Positions 11,701-19,209 of a stretch of 64,000 bases of DNA are shown here, piece by piece. The DNA lies in NCBI RefSeq assembly GCF_947489355.1, contig NZ_CANLDD010000009.1, forward strand, positions 47,967 to 111,966. Direction: 5' to 3'. The position numbers and the translations under genes were made by a program. The DNA is from an uncultured Microbulbifer sp. (lineage in GTDB: Bacteria; Pseudomonadota; Gammaproteobacteria; Pseudomonadales; Cellvibrionaceae). The first letter of the stretch is position 1. Each line of letters begins with the position of its first letter. Below the pieces are notes generated by a model that worked only from the letters and a program-made list of their open reading frames with translations, was not told the DNA's origin and ran no database searches.

Positions 11701-12043
11701 AATCAATCAGCTGGATATAGAGATCTTTTTGCGTGTGATCTTCCCGCTTAAACAAGAAGCCATCGCTGAGCCATTTGCAGAACTTTTTATTGCTGTCATA
11801 CAAATCGCTGGGGGAGAGCAGCTCCAACTGGAGAATAATGCTCTCCACCTCGCTTGCCGTAATCCCCTCTGCCGCATACTGCCTGCTCAGAAAACTGCGC
11901 AGATCTTCCTTGATCAAGACTTCCGTCGCCCCTCGGGGCCCATCAGCGCTCTGGGAGAGCGCCTCCCCGGTAATATGGGGATAACCCTGCTGCCCCAGTA
12001 GCTGGATTATGGCGTTTTCTAACTGGGCTTCGGTAAACTTCAT
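8738..12043 (-). CDS. hsdR: Type I restriction enzyme HsdR, endonuclease/translocase subunit
   Basis: 1101-residue motor and nuclease subunit of a type I restriction-modification complex, which translocates and cuts unmodified DNA. Order: an N-terminal RecB-like PD-(D/E)xK nuclease (PDG at 174-176, FEFK with Glu189 and Lys191), then a superfamily 2 helicase with Walker A GATGCGKS (339-346), DEAH (443-446) and TGTP (490-493), and a C-terminal helical region that binds the methylase core. All motifs are intact. Length is normal for the family. The ATG follows AAGGATTTTCA. It is the last gene of the hsdM-hsdS-hsdR operon, 24 bases after hsdS. Confidence 0.95.
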   Translation of the reverse strand: MKFTEAQLENAIIQLLGQQGYPHITGEALSQSADGPRGATEVLIKEDLRSFLSRQYAAEGITASEVESIILQLELLSPSDLYDSNKKFCKWLSDGFLFKREDHTQKDLYIQLIDYSDLTEMRIPTEGEVESLPTKPIKEGEAGYRTGATNSYKIVNQLEIEGVASASGGERRIPDGILYINGLPLVLFEFKSAIRPETTIHHAYTQICTRYRRDIPQLFVYNALCVISDGVNNKMGTLFAPYEFYYGWRKITGEETLSKEGLDSLTTLLQGLFDQRRLREVLRHFIFFPDKTHQEIKIVCRYPQYYAATKLYQNIYTHLKRPDGKGGYSGDGKGGTYFGATGCGKSFTMQFLTRLLMKSAAFESPTIVLITDRTDLDDQLSQQFTNAKIYIGDQIVESVTSRADLREKLQGRQSGGVFLTTIHKFTEDIERLTERCNVICISDEAHRSQINLDQKITVVETGINKGVKKTYGFAKHLHDSLPNATYVGFTGTPIDATLDVFGPTVDRYTMNESVKDEITVRIVYEGRAAKVILDNDKLKEIENYYAECEKDGANEYQIDESKKAMASMNAILGDENRIRALAKDFVAHYENRLAEGSTVAGKAMFVSSARSIAYQFYQALEALRPEWFEVLACAEGEPLTEKERKELKPSERVRMVMTRNNDDDKVLWDKLGTKEDRKELDRQFKQAKSNFKIAIVVDMWLTGFDVPFLDTLYLDKPVSKHNLIQTISRVNRKFEGKSKGLVVDYIGIKTNMNKALKTFGGSNADNFEDIAASIVEVRNHLDLLNRAFHHFDSSGYFSGDPVSQLNCLNEAAEYALQTEKTQKRFMDIAKRLKAAYDICCGNEEITQTERDQIHFYMAIRSIIFKLTRGDAPDTAQMNVKVREMIAEAIRSDGVEEIFKLGEEKGGGPIDIFDEDYLAKIDKIKLPNTKIKLLQKLLEKAIGEVAKTNKMQSVDFSKKFKALVEKYNERKEEDVLVSSVLEDFSNEIIDLYRDLKTEMTSFADMGIDYEEKAFFDILKSLSIKYDFSYPKDRMIELAKRAKQEVESVARFPDWNRREDIKAKLQVKLILLLAEFGYPPIANDEVFKDILEQAENFKKHQVA

Positions 12044-12067
12044 TGAAAATCCTTTTTCACTCTGGCT

Positions 12068-13432
12068 TTAGGCTACTGCATCACTCACTTCTTTTTGTAC
12101 ATCTGGAATACGTAACTCTCCCGAGATTAATTTTGGAAGAAGTACATCTCTAACTTGAGATAAAGTGTCAATTTCATGATTATTCACTCTTATTCTTTCA
12201 AATTTTTCGCCAGAAATTTTCTGAAACTCTGCAAGTATTAAATCATTAGGTACTAGACAAACCTGATTAGTTACTACATCTGGTCTAATCGCTGGATATG
12301 CAGCCCCATCAGCAATTCGAGCAAACTCATCAACGACCTCATCTCTCGTAAGGTGGAGATACAAATAAGCTCTCAAGTTTTTATGATTTGGCTTCATAAC
12401 TGCAAAGCCTGTACTACCAGTAAGTCCTGGTCGATCAACATAGGCAAATGATCTATTAGCAGGTCGGACAAGCCCAATGATTGTATCGTGAAGCTCTAAT
12501 ATGCGCTTAGCTCGACTAGGGGCTTCAGAAAAATCATACTTTTTGGATTCAGATATTTGTCCTTTCTTAGCATTTCCCAAATCAACGTAATCAACAGATT
12601 CTGGTGCATTCTTTTTTGACCATGATAAAGAATTTGTCGTTGATATAGATTTTGTTGTCTCGACCTTCCACCCCTTCGGCACCCACCCCAAAGCCTCGCT
12701 ATGCTCAAATTCACAGGGAAAGTGCTGGCGAATAGCTTCCGGCAGGGGTTTATGACCCGGCTTGGCCAGTTGTTGCTGACGGCGTTGGGCGCGGGCTTGC
12801 AGGGCATCGGGAATGGGATTGCCTGCGGCGAGGGCGTTATCGATAACCGGGTCAAAATCCACAAACCAACTTTTAAACAGGGCCTGGGCCATTTGTTCTA
12901 GGGTTTGGTTGGTTTGGCGGTTGAGTTGGATTTTTCTGTCAAGGCCATCAAGTATATTTGCTATCTTGGTTTGAGTTTCTGAGTCAGGTAATGAGAACTC
13001 AAACTCTCTCATGGTTTTCAGAGATACATTTTTAATAGTTGTACCATTTGCAAAAGCATCTATATAATTCTGAAATCTATAATCTTGAAGAACATACCTA
13101 ACAAATCGTTTATCAACATCTTTATCTACGTTGAAATAACAAGCGCTTTTGCCCAAAATTATTTTTTCATTGTTGTAATATGCAATATTTCCAATCGTTC
13201 CATTAATAGATACCAGTATAGTTTTATCGCCAAGCTCCTTTTTATATTTTTTAAATTCTATCGAATCTACTCTTTTGGTTTTCTCGTTAAAGATTATTAT
13301 TCCGTTAGATAAATTATTTCCGTTTATGAAGTAATAGCCGCCATCCTCAGAGTAATTAGGAGTGCCGTGCAATCCGTCGCCGAGTTTTGATGTTATTTCT
13401 TTTAGTTTTACTTGTTGCCACTCACTCACCAT
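12068..13432 (-). CDS. hsdS: Type I restriction-modification specificity subunit HsdS
   Basis: 454-residue DNA-recognition subunit that sets the target of both methylation and restriction. Two target-recognition domains (about 1-150 and 275-400) are separated by a helical spacer containing KIQLNRQTNQTLEQMAQALF and followed by the repeat-like LLPKLISGELRIP. The start is the ATG in ATGGTGAGTGA, which overlaps the hsdM stop by 11 bases; a longer frame upstream lies inside hsdM and is rejected. The two recognition domains are much more AT-rich than the spacer and than hsdM or hsdR, which suggests exchange of specificity domains by recombination. Confidence 0.92.
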   Translation of the reverse strand: MVSEWQQVKLKEITSKLGDGLHGTPNYSEDGGYYFINGNNLSNGIIIFNEKTKRVDSIEFKKYKKELGDKTILVSINGTIGNIAYYNNEKIILGKSACYFNVDKDVDKRFVRYVLQDYRFQNYIDAFANGTTIKNVSLKTMREFEFSLPDSETQTKIANILDGLDRKIQLNRQTNQTLEQMAQALFKSWFVDFDPVIDNALAAGNPIPDALQARAQRRQQQLAKPGHKPLPEAIRQHFPCEFEHSEALGWVPKGWKVETTKSISTTNSLSWSKKNAPESVDYVDLGNAKKGQISESKKYDFSEAPSRAKRILELHDTIIGLVRPANRSFAYVDRPGLTGSTGFAVMKPNHKNLRAYLYLHLTRDEVVDEFARIADGAAYPAIRPDVVTNQVCLVPNDLILAEFQKISGEKFERIRVNNHEIDTLSQVRDVLLPKLISGELRIPDVQKEVSDAVA

Positions 13433-14993
13433 AACCCAGCACCTCCAGATTCTGGCGAATAGCCTTATCCAACGCTTCAGCTTCACCCATCTGTCGATAC
13501 AACGTCTGGCTTAACTCACGCATTTTCTCTTCAAAAGAAATACCATCTTCTTCCAGTTCGGCGGCCCCCACATAGCGCCCTGGGGTCAAGACATAGTCAT
13601 TGGCTTTAATCTCTTCGAGGCTGGCGGCTTTGCAGTATCCGGCAACATCCTCATAGTCACCGTCTTTCTTCTCGCCGCGCCAGGCGTGGTAGGTCTGTGC
13701 AATTTTGGCGATATCGTCGCTGGTCAGCTCTTTGTGGATACGGCTGGCCATGGTGCCCATCTGGCGGGCGTCGATAAATAGGGTTTCGCCTTTGCGCGCC
13801 CGGTAGCCATGTACCTTGTCTTCCGCTTTATTTTTGGTAAGGAACCACAGGCACACGGGAATTTGTGTGGTGTAAAAAAGCTGCCCCGGCAGGGCGATCA
13901 TGCAGTCCACATGGTCGTTATCGATAATCTCCTGGCGAATCGTCCCCTCACCACTGGTATTGGAACTCATAGAGCCGTTGGCCAACACAAAACCGGCGGT
14001 GCCGCTCTCGCTCAGCTTGCTTAACATATGCAAGATCCAGGCATAGTTGGCATTGCCAGTAGGCGGCACGGTATAGCCACCCCAGCGGGGATCATCGGTC
14101 AGTTCGTTATCCGCGCGCCACTGTTTCTGGTTAAACGGCGGGTTGGCCAGTATATAATCGGCCTTCAGGTCCGGGTGCTGGTCCTTAAAAAAAGTATCCC
14201 CAGCCACTTCCCCCAGGTTGCCACTAATACCGCGAATGGCCAGGTTCATTTTCGCCAGCTTATACGTGGTGCTGGTGTATTCCTGCCCGTAGATCGAAAT
14301 ATCTTTTTGGTTGCCGTTGTGGCTGTTCACAAACTTGATGGACTGCACAAACATTCCACCAGAGCCACAACAGGGATCGTAGATCTTGCCCTTGTAAGGT
14401 TCGAGCATTTCCGCCAGCAGTGCCACTACCGATTTGGGTGTATAGAACTCACCACCGCCCTTGCCTTCAGACGCGGCAAACTTACCCAGGAAGTATTCGT
14501 AAACCCGGCCCACCAGATCCTCTTCACTGATATGGCACTCGTTGGCGAGGGTCTCGATATTGTTGATGGTATCCAGCAGTGCCGCCAGCTTGCTGGCTTC
14601 CAGGCCCAGACGGGAGAAGTAGTTATCCGGCAGTGCGCCGGCCAGGGATTTATTGGCCTTTTCAATGGTGTGCAGGGCGGTATCGATTTTAAGGGCAATA
14701 TCGTCCTGCTTGCTGTGCTTGATCATGTAATCCCAGCGCGCGGCTTCCTCCAGGTAGAAGACATTGCTCTGGGTGTAAAACGGCACTGTATCGACAAACG
14801 CCTCTTTGCCCTCCTCAATCAGCGCCTGGCGGTGGGCCTCAAACTTGTCGCTGATAAACTTGAGGAAGATCAGACTCAGGACGATATGTTTGTATTCGGA
14901 AGACTCTACCGAGCCACGCAGCTTGTTGGCGCTGTCCCAGAGGGACTCTTCAAAAGAGACGGTTTGCTTGGGTTTTGCGGACTTCTTGGCCAT
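13422..14993 (-). CDS. hsdM: Type I restriction-modification DNA methyltransferase HsdM
   Basis: 523-residue N6-adenine methyltransferase subunit. An N-terminal helical domain (LWDSANKLRGSVESSEYKHI) is followed by the AdoMet-binding motif DPCCGSGGMF (206-215) and the catalytic NPPF (284-287). GEFYTPKSVV just before motif I is the usual family signature. It pairs with HsdS (M2S) to methylate host DNA, and with HsdR to restrict foreign DNA. It is the first gene of the operon, with an AGGAA-type site before the ATG. All motifs are complete. Confidence 0.96.
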   Translation of the reverse strand: MAKKSAKPKQTVSFEESLWDSANKLRGSVESSEYKHIVLSLIFLKFISDKFEAHRQALIEEGKEAFVDTVPFYTQSNVFYLEEAARWDYMIKHSKQDDIALKIDTALHTIEKANKSLAGALPDNYFSRLGLEASKLAALLDTINNIETLANECHISEEDLVGRVYEYFLGKFAASEGKGGGEFYTPKSVVALLAEMLEPYKGKIYDPCCGSGGMFVQSIKFVNSHNGNQKDISIYGQEYTSTTYKLAKMNLAIRGISGNLGEVAGDTFFKDQHPDLKADYILANPPFNQKQWRADNELTDDPRWGGYTVPPTGNANYAWILHMLSKLSESGTAGFVLANGSMSSNTSGEGTIRQEIIDNDHVDCMIALPGQLFYTTQIPVCLWFLTKNKAEDKVHGYRARKGETLFIDARQMGTMASRIHKELTSDDIAKIAQTYHAWRGEKKDGDYEDVAGYCKAASLEEIKANDYVLTPGRYVGAAELEEDGISFEEKMRELSQTLYRQMGEAEALDKAIRQNLEVLGYGE

Positions 14994-15488
14994 GTACCGG
15001 GTATTCCTTAGTGGTTCGCCTGCCCGGTGAAGATTTTTTGGGCAAGGCTGCAGGTGTTAGTGACCTAATTTTGCCCGATTCCGGGGGCTCTGTCGCCATG
15101 AACAAAAGTCAGTCTTTCCAGTGATTGAAGCACTCATCCAACGCCACACAGTATTGGCACCTTGGTACCCGATAACATACCAGTAGGCGGCGGTTTTTCA
15201 GGCTTGCCTCTTCCCTGATCAGTGCGGTTACTGTGTTCTTATGTACACAAATTTTCAGCGGTGCCACTTGGGTTTTTCGTCAGTGGGAGCATTATGGTTG
15301 GTAATCACTCACTATTATTGCAGGCCCTGCTCTGGCCAAGACATTCCAGCATCTGTTGTATTTGAATGCAGCCATCGGTTAGCTTACCGTGAGTGCGGGA
15401 TCAGGGCTGCTTAGCTTTATAAAGGGCACACCTGTCACAGCTTGACCGCCAAGTAATTGAAATAATTAGACAATAGGGAAATCGAAGG
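14994..15488. other. Divergent intergenic region between hsdM and mrr
   Basis: No gene recognised in 495 bases. It must hold the promoters of the hsd operon (minus) and of mrr (plus). On the mrr side a TTGACC at 15442-15447 precedes an AT-rich stretch around 15463-15474 that could supply a -10, but the match is weak. No strong operator palindrome was seen. Confidence 0.4.
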
Positions 15489-16481
15489 ATGACCAACGCA
15501 TGGATGGTCCGCGCCGGGCGCGGCGGTATTTACAGTGAAGACTTCGAGGAAAAGGGCGTTGCCGCGTTTGGCTCATCGCAACTGGGGGATTTTACTCAGT
15601 ACACAAGCACCGAGCGTTTGCGGGCGGAATACATCAAGGTTTATGGCAATGATAAGCCTGCGGCCACCGCCAATGTAGTGGCCATGATCCTGAAATTTCG
15701 TGATCAGATTGCCGCCGGCGATTATATTGTCAGCTACAACCCCGAGACCCGCAACTACCTGCTGGGGGTCGATCAAGGGGAATATCAGTATCAGCCGGGC
15801 ACCGTCGGCGATTACCCCAATCTGCGCCGGGTGGAGTGGCTGGGCAAGGTCAGTCGCGACCAGTTGCCCCAGAAAGCGAAAAACTCCCTAGGCTCTACCC
15901 TCACCCTCTTCTCCCTAAACCAGGAGACGATTGAAGCCTTTTTAACCATCTTCGAAGGCCGCACGGTAACGCCATCAGAAGAGGAAGTGGCAGAAACCGA
16001 GACCACACAACTCAAAGACGAAACCGTGGCCCAGAGCCATGAATTGATCAAAGACAAGGTGGCCGCACTGCTGCCCGAGGATATGGAGGAACTGGTTGCA
16101 GCGATCTTGCGCGCCATGGGCTTTAACGCCAAAGTCTCCCCTAAGGGCCCGGATCGCGGTGTGGATGTGATCGCCTCACCGGATGGCCTGGGCCTGACCC
16201 AGCCGCGCATCAAGGCGGAAGTCAAGCATCGCGACGGCGCCATGGGCGCCCCCGCCATACGCGGCTTTATCGGCACCCTGCGGGAGGGGGATTCCGGCCT
16301 GTTTGTGAGCACCGGTGGCTTTAGCCGTGAGGCCCGCTACGAGGCCGACCGCTCCACTTTCACCCTCACGTTAGTCGACCTGGATGACCTAGCGGATTTG
16401 ATTGTCAGCCACTACGATAACTTCGATCTGGAAGGCCGGGCACTGGTACCCCTGGTGCGGATTTATTGGCCAGTGGATTAA
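15489..16481 (+). CDS. mrr: Mrr-type restriction endonuclease
   Basis: 330-residue protein of the Mrr/type IV restriction group, expected to cleave modified foreign DNA. Residues 1 to about 150 form a substrate-recognition domain (MVRAGRGGIYSEDFEEKGVA, with AAFGSSQLGDF). A Glu-rich linker follows (160-190). The C-terminal Mrr_cat domain has helix DMEELVAAILRAMGFNAKVS and nuclease core DRGVDVIA (Asp226) with EVKH (Glu244, Lys246), the PD-(D/E)xK active site. The residues needed for cutting are present. Two small coupled genes follow 86 bases later on the same strand and may share its transcript. With the hsd operon next door this is a small defence block. Confidence 0.85.
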   Translation: MTNAWMVRAGRGGIYSEDFEEKGVAAFGSSQLGDFTQYTSTERLRAEYIKVYGNDKPAATANVVAMILKFRDQIAAGDYIVSYNPETRNYLLGVDQGEYQYQPGTVGDYPNLRRVEWLGKVSRDQLPQKAKNSLGSTLTLFSLNQETIEAFLTIFEGRTVTPSEEEVAETETTQLKDETVAQSHELIKDKVAALLPEDMEELVAAILRAMGFNAKVSPKGPDRGVDVIASPDGLGLTQPRIKAEVKHRDGAMGAPAIRGFIGTLREGDSGLFVSTGGFSREARYEADRSTFTLTLVDLDDLADLIVSHYDNFDLEGRALVPLVRIYWPVD

Positions 16482-16567
16482 CGTTACTTTTAGCTTGATT
16501 TTAAAAGAGGGCTAACTTTCAATAAAGCATCAAAAAGGGAAAGTGAATTAGCAGGCAGAGGGAAGCA

Positions 16568-17056
16568 ATGGCTAAGCAATACGTCCACCAGTTTAGAACC
16601 CTGGAGGACCTTCGGGAAATCATTAAAACATTTCAGGGGTTCGTTGCCCGACCTACTGTGGGAACAAATCATCCTACCGTGTATGACCCGCAAACGGTAC
16701 CTGCCGGGGAAAAGCTGGTACAGGGACTCAGAGTAAAAGATTGGTGCCTATCTCCCGACTTCCAATGGGTATTACCACACTCCCAGATGGGGCTATCCTT
16801 TTCTTCCAACTGGCAGCACCTAAAGGGCCTGCACAAAATGCTGCAAAAGCGTAATCCTGGTACGGCGGTACAGGTTTACTGGGTGTTGGAGGCGGCGGAC
16901 ATTCCGCCGGGTTTGGCCTTTGTGCCGGATAACAGGAAGAAAGGACATCACTTTCTGACGGTTACCGATAAAATGCTGGTACACCAGTTGGTAGAAAAAT
17001 TATATTGGATCGCGGACCGGATGTCGGTCATTAAAGACGCGGGGTTCACACTATGA
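16568..17056 (+). CDS. Small protein, possible Tse2-like ADP-ribosyltransferase toxin
   Basis: 162 residues, basic, no signal peptide. I do not recognise it with certainty. The spacing of MGLSFSSNW, YWVLEAADIPPGLAFVPD and GHHFLTVTDKMLVHQLVEKL resembles the G.S...W.L...IP.GL...HH.L...M....L pattern of Tse2-type ADP-ribosyltransferase toxins. The start has a good AGAGGGAAGCA site. Its stop overlaps the start of a short acidic protein (ATGA), the classic arrangement of a toxin with its antitoxin or immunity protein. Other readings are an Mrr accessory factor or an orphan protein. No catalytic residue can be named from sequence alone. Confidence 0.45.
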   Translation: MAKQYVHQFRTLEDLREIIKTFQGFVARPTVGTNHPTVYDPQTVPAGEKLVQGLRVKDWCLSPDFQWVLPHSQMGLSFSSNWQHLKGLHKMLQKRNPGTAVQVYWVLEAADIPPGLAFVPDNRKKGHHFLTVTDKMLVHQLVEKLYWIADRMSVIKDAGFTL

Positions 17057-17346
17057 TCGAGTATCGATATCCTGAAGAAAAAATCGTCGCGCAATATTTT
17101 GCCGAACTGCTGCAAGATACCAAGGCAACAGAGATTATCCAGCGTGGAACCGTCACCTCTGCAGAAGAGGCCACGCATCTGAGTCAATTCTTCTGGGCCA
17201 TGATCGAAAAATCCACCCAAGCCGTGGAAATCCCCTGTGAAGGCAGCGCTGAATACTGGACTGAGAAGCTGTATAACACCCTTGGCGGTTACCTGGAAAA
17301 CGCGGGCTATGGGCAGCAGTGGGAGGAGGAAATTGACAAGGCGTAA
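17053..17346 (+). CDS. Small acidic protein, possible immunity protein or antitoxin
   Basis: 97 residues, strongly acidic (many Glu, ending EEEIDKA), no signal peptide or membrane segment, mostly helical by composition. Start and stop overlap by four bases (ATGA) with the preceding gene, so the two are translationally coupled and probably made in fixed ratio. Size and charge would suit a partner that neutralises a small basic toxin, as in Tse2/Tsi2. No known family recognised; the role is inferred from context only. Confidence 0.45.
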   Translation: MIEYRYPEEKIVAQYFAELLQDTKATEIIQRGTVTSAEEATHLSQFFWAMIEKSTQAVEIPCEGSAEYWTEKLYNTLGGYLENAGYGQQWEEEIDKA

Positions 17347-18177
17347 ACGTCCAATACCCGGCTCTGCTTAGGCGCTTATCGGATGGGCTCCCTGCGCCCA
17401 TTCACGCCAACAAGTGTATCTGGGGAAAATACTATTGTCGGCCTGCAAAGAAATCCAGTGTCAAAAACAGAGAATGCGTTCACTGGTAAGAACCGACTGA
17501 TTCCTCAGCCATAATAACCGTTGTGATCTGCCCCGACCTCGCATCGATGTAGAGAATAAACACCGCACCTTCCCCATGGGCACCTCCGCTCAACGCAACT
17601 GTGACGGCAGGTAACTTGCACTTTCTAATAGGCCATTACGCTTTTTCCAAACGCAGGTATTAAACGCAGGCATTAGAAATATAGGCACCAAAATAATCTT
17701 ATTGGATTGTAATCGGTTTTCTTTAGGGGTAAAGCGGCGTAAGATTCAAAGGCTTACTCGCCATTACGGGCCGTAATTGGGCAGGTTTCTGTAAATCAAC
17801 AATAAAAAACCCAAACGGCCCAGGCAATGCCCAACAGATCCCTTCCTTTATCAGGAGAACGGTAGCGTGACCTAAGAATACGGAAAAGGCGCTGACCCAA
17901 GGTGCTAGCACACCAGGGGCCAGCTGACCAAATTGATAACCTCAATATCAAAATGGCTATATGCATAATACGCTAGAAACCCGTTTGTCTTCAATTAACT
18001 GGAGCACATTCAGGTGCCTGGAGCGATTCCCCAGGCTCTGGGAGCGTTGCGTCCGCCTGTTCTGCTGTTGCGTCTACCGTTCCCGCGCCCCGCCCCGTCT
18101 TGCCTTCCATCGTTACTTTCCAGGTATTCCCATCACGAAAAGTCATCCCGGGATTTGCAACCCGGAAGGAAAGGCTT
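17347..18177. other. Gene-poor stretch with possible gene remnants
   Basis: No intact gene. On the minus strand, 17480-17635 reads as an open stretch without a start codon whose end (VFILYIDARSGQITTVIMAE) vaguely resembles the last strands of a PepSY-type domain. The minus strand from about 18165 to 17991 reads like a C-terminal tail ([20 protein letters not shown]) but would begin opposite csrA. Both may be gene fossils; neither is called as a gene. Confidence 0.4.
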
Positions 18178-18366
18178 ATGTTGGTTGTAAAACGCCGGCC
18201 CGGCGAGAACCTCAGAATTGGGGCCAATGTCTCCGTCACCGTATTGGGTATTAGCGGTAACCAGGTCAGGGTGGGCATCAAGGCCCCCAAATCCCTGCCG
18301 GTGCACCGGGAAGAGGTGTATGTGCGTATCCAAAAGGAACGGGCGCTGGGCGATGGAAGTGGTTGA
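18178..18366 (+). CDS. csrA: CsrA/RsmA-family translational regulator
   Basis: 62-residue RNA-binding dimer of the CsrA family, which represses or stabilises mRNAs by binding GGA motifs near the ribosome site. The full fold is present: [15 protein letters not shown], then [20 protein letters not shown] and [11 protein letters not shown] with the conserved Arg of VHREE. The ATG follows GGAAAGG at good spacing; an upstream in-frame ATG is rejected because CsrA begins at MLV. The N-terminus ([10 protein letters not shown] rather than the common MLILTRRVGE) suggests a paralogue, not the main housekeeping copy normally found near alaS. It stands alone among remnants. Confidence 0.85.
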   Translation: MLVVKRRPGENLRIGANVSVTVLGISGNQVRVGIKAPKSLPVHREEVYVRIQKERALGDGSG

Positions 18367-19209
18367 GCAGCGGGTTATACCCATAGCCCAGTTATTCAGC
18401 GGGCTATCAATCGCTTATCCTCCGTGCAGTCGGCTGCCCTTTTGCAAACAGATAGTGTCAGGATGGGTCCAATGGTCTGTTACTGAATAGGCTACCGCTA
18501 CAAATAACAGCCTTATCGCCGCCTTCTTTGATAAACGACATCGGGGTACGGGAGAACGCATCCTTGCTCTCTGCGAAAAAACCGCTCGCAGACGCCTCTG
18601 TGTGATCAGACCAAGGCAACTGACGGTGCAGCCATTTGGATCAACACACAACCCCCCTTTGGCAAGGACGGGTGGCACGGAGGGCGCATCCGGTAGAAAT
18701 GCTCGCCGTCGAGGGTAAGGGGAACGGGTAAGGATAAGGGTAAATAGGTACGCAAGGCCATAACCACACATTATTTTCTAAAATCCGGCCAGTGCCTCCA
18801 AAAAGCGCGTTGTTACTAGCGGATCAAGGGGAAAGAGTGCTCATCTCCCGGAATAAACGTTAAATCCTGCGCCCAAAGGGAACCCTTCCTCTTGAATACC
18901 GGTACCGGTTGGGGTAAGAGGGGTTGTCAATTTCACTTTATTCTCTTTATTGCCGCCACTGTACCGTATCACGGTAGGCGTCAGGTACTTCCTGTTGATT
19001 ACAGGAGATTTGAGAATTACTTAGATAATAAAAGCTATTGATACCAACTCATGCAACAAAAACACATCATTCAATAGGCCCGCAATTAGCGATGCATACA
19101 GGAATTCCAACTCCGCTGTATTAAGGATACAGCCGTACCTTAGTCATATATAAGCGCGTGATCGCTAACAGCCGACGCGTTGCCTTAATGGATTGAGGAG
19201 AATTTTGAT
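18367..19209. other. Gene-free stretch upstream of the diheme oxidoreductase
   Basis: 843 bases with only short open frames that have no family resemblance. A minus-strand 118-codon frame at 18415-18771 has biased, Arg/Pro/Cys-rich composition typical of a non-coding frame. The last bases carry the GGATTGAGGAGAATTTTGAT ribosome site for the next gene. Confidence 0.45.

Noticed and set aside
13433..13486. Longer HsdS start
   Set aside because: These codons lie inside hsdM and the ATGGTGAGTGA overlap gives the expected coupled start.
17480..17635. Minus-strand stretch resembling the last strands of a PepSY domain
   Set aside because: No start codon and too short; resemblance rests on one segment (LYIDARSGQITTV).
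17991..18290. Minus-strand 99-codon frame opposite csrA
   Set aside because: Its first part is antisense to a clear csrA gene; only the tail looks protein-like and no family is recognised.
18415..18771. 118-codon minus-strand frame before the diheme oxidoreductase gene
   Set aside because: Composition biased to Arg, Pro and Cys; no domain, no ribosome site.
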